Both the position numbers and the translations under genes were made by a program. A stretch of 64,000 nucleotides of DNA, taken from positions 1 through 64,000 of the forward strand of contig NZ_FNYY01000014.1 in assembly GCF_900109145.1 (NCBI RefSeq). The letters run 5' to 3'. Below the pieces are notes generated by a model. That model had not been told where the DNA came from. It ran no database searches and worked only from the letters and a program-made list of their open reading frames with translations. The DNA comes from Marinovum algicola (GTDB taxonomy: Bacteria > Pseudomonadota > Alphaproteobacteria > Rhodobacterales > Rhodobacteraceae). This document shows positions 61,722 through 64,000 of this stretch, piece by piece (position 1 is the stretch's first letter; every line of letters begins with the position of its first letter).

Positions 61722-63179
61722 TCATGCCGGGGCCGGGGTGAAGGGAATGTCGGCGGAGGCCGCGATTTCGGCGCGGCCGCCGTTGGCCGCAATCCGTGCG
61801 GCCTGATCGGCAAAGGCGCCGGCGTTGACGGCCTCGGGGTCGCATTGGCTGCGCAATACCGTATCGAGGCGCTGGCGCACCGCCGCAAAGGACGGGTCCT
61901 GGCCAAGATCGTGCCGTTCCTGCGGATCGCTCCAAAGATCGAAGAGCTGCGGCGCGAACCCGGGATAATGGATGTATTTCCAGCGCCCCTGACGGATCAT
62001 GAACATGCCGGTATTGGAACTGGTGGCGTGATATTGCGACAGGACCGGGCGGTTCGGCGGCGGGTTGCGGGCTATGTCGAGCAGCGAGGTGCCCGCCCAG
62101 GCCGGATCGGAGACCACAGGGGCGCAGATCGCCGCCGCCGTCGGGGCGATATCGACCAGCGAGACCGGCGCATCCACAACCGTTCCGGGCGCAAGGCGCG
62201 GGTCGCGCAGGATCAGCGGCACCGCCGCCGCGGTCTCATACATCACCGATTTGCCCCAGAGCCCGTGGCTGCCGAGGTTGTCGCCATGGTCCGAGGAATA
62301 GATCACGCTGGTCGATGGGCCGAGCCCGGTGTCCTCGAGCGTTTGCAGGACGGTGCCGATCAGCTCGTCAAGCCGGGTCACCATGCCGAAATAGGCGCAG
62401 AGCGCGCGGCGGCGGGTTTCCGGGGTGAAATGCGCGTCGTAGTCGGAAACCCGGCGCATGTGGTCCAGCACCGGATGGCCATCGACCGGCGCGTCGAGCC
62501 CAAAGCGCAGTTCGTCGAGATCGCGGCCCTCGTAGAGCGCATAACACGCGTCTGGCGCGATCAGCGGGAAATGCGGCATCACGAAACTGACGAACAGGGC
62601 AAAGCCGGGGGCATCGCGGCGGTCGGCCCGGTCGGTCAGCCAGTCGCAGGCCGTCCGGGCGATCCGCGTGTCATAGTCGGAATAGGCCGACCGGCCCGGC
62701 CCGGCCTGTGCCGCGAGATTTCCGGTGCCGGTCTTGGGCAGGGGATCGCGCCGGAACAGCCCCTTGAGGTCGCCCTTGCCATGCAGCACATGCAGCGGGA
62801 TCAGCTCTTCGGTAAAGCCATAGTCGTCACCGCCGCGATAGTGCAGTTTCCCGATCGAGGCGACATCGACACCGGCGTCGCGCAGCAGGTGATGCCAGGA
62901 ACGCGGCGCACCGGTATAGGGCGCCGCATTGTCCCAGGCGCCCAGCTCGTGCACCTGCCGTCCGGTGGCCAGCGAGGCCCGCGAGGGCACGCAGATCGGG
63001 CTGTTGCAATAGGCGGCGCCGAACCGCGCCCCGGCCTGCGCCAGTGCGTCGAGGTTCGGGGTCTGCACGAAGGGGTGGCCATAGCAGCCCAGCACATCAC
63101 GGTTGTGCTCGTCGGACAGGAGGAACACCAGGTTCCTCGGGGCCGCATCCTCGGGCGCGCCGGACGGGCGGTCTGCCAT
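61722..63179 (-). CDS. Sulfatase-family hydrolase 3
   Basis: 485 residues: metal Asp-Glu in FLLSDEHNRDVLGCYG, formylglycine motif C63-V-P-S-R in SPICVPSRASLATGRQVHELG, KLHYRGGDDYGF, and SSDHGDNLGSHGLWGK. The overall pattern resembles choline-sulfatase-like and related arylsulfatase proteins. No signal peptide, so cytoplasmic. The start at 63179 is preferred; the longer frame adds a Pro/Arg-rich shadow. It precedes the DapA-family and dehydratase genes on the same strand (75 bp gap), and a perfect dyad operator lies 91 bp upstream. Confidence 0.9.
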   Translation of the reverse strand: MADRPSGAPEDAAPRNLVFLLSDEHNRDVLGCYGHPFVQTPNLDALAQAGARFGAAYCNSPICVPSRASLATGRQVHELGAWDNAAPYTGAPRSWHHLLRDAGVDVASIGKLHYRGGDDYGFTEELIPLHVLHGKGDLKGLFRRDPLPKTGTGNLAAQAGPGRSAYSDYDTRIARTACDWLTDRADRRDAPGFALFVSFVMPHFPLIAPDACYALYEGRDLDELRFGLDAPVDGHPVLDHMRRVSDYDAHFTPETRRRALCAYFGMVTRLDELIGTVLQTLEDTGLGPSTSVIYSSDHGDNLGSHGLWGKSVMYETAAAVPLILRDPRLAPGTVVDAPVSLVDIAPTAAAICAPVVSDPAWAGTSLLDIARNPPPNRPVLSQYHATSSNTGMFMIRQGRWKYIHYPGFAPQLFDLWSDPQERHDLGQDPSFAAVRQRLDTVLRSQCDPEAVNAGAFADQAARIAANGGRAEIAASADIPFTPAPA

Positions 63180-63269
63180 TCTGTCTCCACCGTGTTGAAA
63201 TCGGGTCTCGGGTCGCCGTTTCATTCTGTCGGGTGGGGGAAGCCGCAACAACGTCGATGTGGCGGGCTT

Positions 63270-63290
63270 GGTATTCCGAGACGGAATACC
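63270..63290. promoter_or_regulatory. Perfect dyad operator upstream of sulfatase 3
   Basis: GGTATTCCG-AGA-CGGAATACC, a perfect 9-bp inverted repeat. Its core TATTCC-N5-GGAATA matches the half-sites of the other candidate LysR boxes in this region. Confidence 0.6.
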
Positions 63291-63317
63291 GAATGGCGAT
63301 TTGCGCTCCGATCAGGA

Positions 63318-63348
63318 CGGAACACCGAAGCGGGGCTTCGATGTTCCG
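63318..63348 (-). terminator. Hairpin after the HpcH-family gene
   Basis: CGGAACACCGAAG (63318-63330) pairs with CTTCGATGTTCCG (63336-63348) with one mismatch and a 5-nt loop, directly beyond the stop of the aldolase gene on the minus strand. No U run. Confidence 0.5.
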
Positions 63349-63354
63349 TGCGGC

Positions 63355-64000
63355 TCAGGCCCTGTCGGCGCCGGCGGCCTGAAAGGCTTCGGCCTCGGCG
63401 TTCGCGCCGCGCAGCATGAAGGCATGTTCGGAAGCGACAAAGAACATGGTCACCCCCATATCCAGCAGCGCCGGCGCGGCGTCGGCATTCGCCGCGAAGG
63501 TCATGAAGGCCTTGCCCGCCGCCTGTGCGGCGGCGCCGGTGTCACGCATGGCGTCCATCACCATGGGATCGGACATGTCGGTCTTGCCATAGCAGACGGC
63601 CAGGTCTGCCGGCCCGACGAAGAGGCCGTCGATCCCGTCGACCGAGGCGATCGCACTGGCGGCAGTGACGCCGGCGGGCTCTTCGATCTGGGCGATGACG
63701 ATGGTTTCGTCCGTGCTCTGTTGCAGGACATCCTTCATCGGGCGGGTGGCAAAGCCCGCCCAGCGGGTCGATCCGGCATAGCCGCGCCCGCCTTCGCCGA
63801 ACCGCGCGGCGCGGGCGATGGCTTCGGCCTTGTCGACGCTGTCGACATGCGGCACGACGACGCCCACTGCGCCGCTGTCGAGCGCTTTCAGCACTTCGAC
63901 CGGGGTGCCCACCGGCAGGCGGACCAGCACCGGAAAGTCCAGCGCCCGCGCCATGGCAAGGCAGATGTCCATCCGCGCGCGATCAAAAGGCGCGTGTTCG
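63355..64000 (-). CDS. HpcH/HpaI aldolase-family protein (partial, runs off the right edge)
   Basis: Class II metal-dependent aldolase of the HpcH/HpaI (KDG/KDR aldolase) type; the visible 214 codons lack the start, since the frame stays open to the window end with EHAPFDRARMD before the first internal Met. Seen: VLVRLPVGTPVEVLKALDSG, VVVPHVDSVDKAEA, IAQIEEPAGV (metal Glu) and DGLFVGPADLAVCYG (metal Asp). Such enzymes split 2-keto-3-deoxy sugar acids into pyruvate and an aldehyde. It is upstream of the sulfatase 3 operon on the same strand but separated from it by a hairpin and an operator. Confidence 0.87.
   Translation of the reverse strand, partial: EHAPFDRARMDICLAMARALDFPVLVRLPVGTPVEVLKALDSGAVGVVVPHVDSVDKAEAIARAARFGEGGRGYAGSTRWAGFATRPMKDVLQQSTDETIVIAQIEEPAGVTAASAIASVDGIDGLFVGPADLAVCYGKTDMSDPMVMDAMRDTGAAAQAAGKAFMTFAANADAAPALLDMGVTMFFVASEHAFMLRGANAEAEAFQAAGADRA

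Noticed and set aside
60774-63419. 881-codon plus-strand open reading frame
   Set aside because: Spans two well-supported minus-strand genes (DapA-family and sulfatase 3) and their spacer; no protein family features.
1-64000. CRISPR arrays, tRNA or rRNA genes, integrases and transposases
   Set aside because: Looked for by eye in the intergenic regions; no regularly spaced repeats, no tRNA-like cloverleaf ends, and no mobile-element enzymes were recognised.

Overview
The window reads as high-GC alphaproteobacterial DNA, most likely Rhodobacterales (Roseobacter/Paracoccus group). The evidence is an sqdBDC sulfolipid operon, a DnaA-like plasmid initiator beside parAB, TAXI-type TRAP and other organic-acid or sugar importers, and very GC-rich codon use. 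A small DnaA-like initiator, parA, parB, three parS-like palindromes and iteron-like repeats at 33.7-37.4 kb indicate an extrachromosomal replicon (plasmid or chromid) rather than the main chromosome. No rRNA, tRNA, CRISPR array, transposase or integrase was seen.

Layout. 0.2-2.8 kb: an NMT1/TauABC-like ABC importer (minus) with a clear terminator and promoter. 3.2-9.6 kb: a TerC/DUF475 membrane protein, a luciferase-like monooxygenase and a two-gene RND efflux system. 9.8-21.4 kb: a GntR/FCD regulator divergent from a long plus-strand catabolic operon (UxuA-like mannonate dehydratase, AldA-like dehydrogenase, FAH-family hydrolase, four-gene sugar ABC importer, short-chain dehydrogenase, lactonase, ManD-like enolase-superfamily dehydratase). 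It looks like import and breakdown of a uronate or aldonate sugar. 21.5-30.2 kb: an Lrp-type regulator divergent from a branched-chain amino acid operon (thiolase, acyl-CoA dehydrogenase, HSD10-like dehydrogenase, BCKDH E1alpha, E1beta, E2, E3). 30.2-33.7 kb: a glyoxalase and sqdBDC. 33.7-37.4 kb: the replication and partition module.

37.7-64 kb is an accessory region organised around four sulfatase-family genes, three of them with an intact formylglycine motif. They sit among a TAXI TRAP transporter, a peptide-type ABC transporter (one ATPase frameshifted), two LysR regulators, an enolase-superfamily dehydratase, a DapA-family lyase and an HpcH-family aldolase. None of the sulfatases has a signal peptide, so a reasonable model is import of small sulfated organic compounds, cytoplasmic desulfation, then dehydration and aldol cleavage. 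A shared dyad of the form ATTCC-N5-GGAAT lies in front of several of these operons. Embedded in this region is a 1955-residue modular surface protein next to a small membrane protein.

Most noteworthy: the replication module with its palindromes, a tandem pair of sulfatases in which one has lost all three visible catalytic motifs, and the candidate shared LysR operator linking the sulfatase operons.
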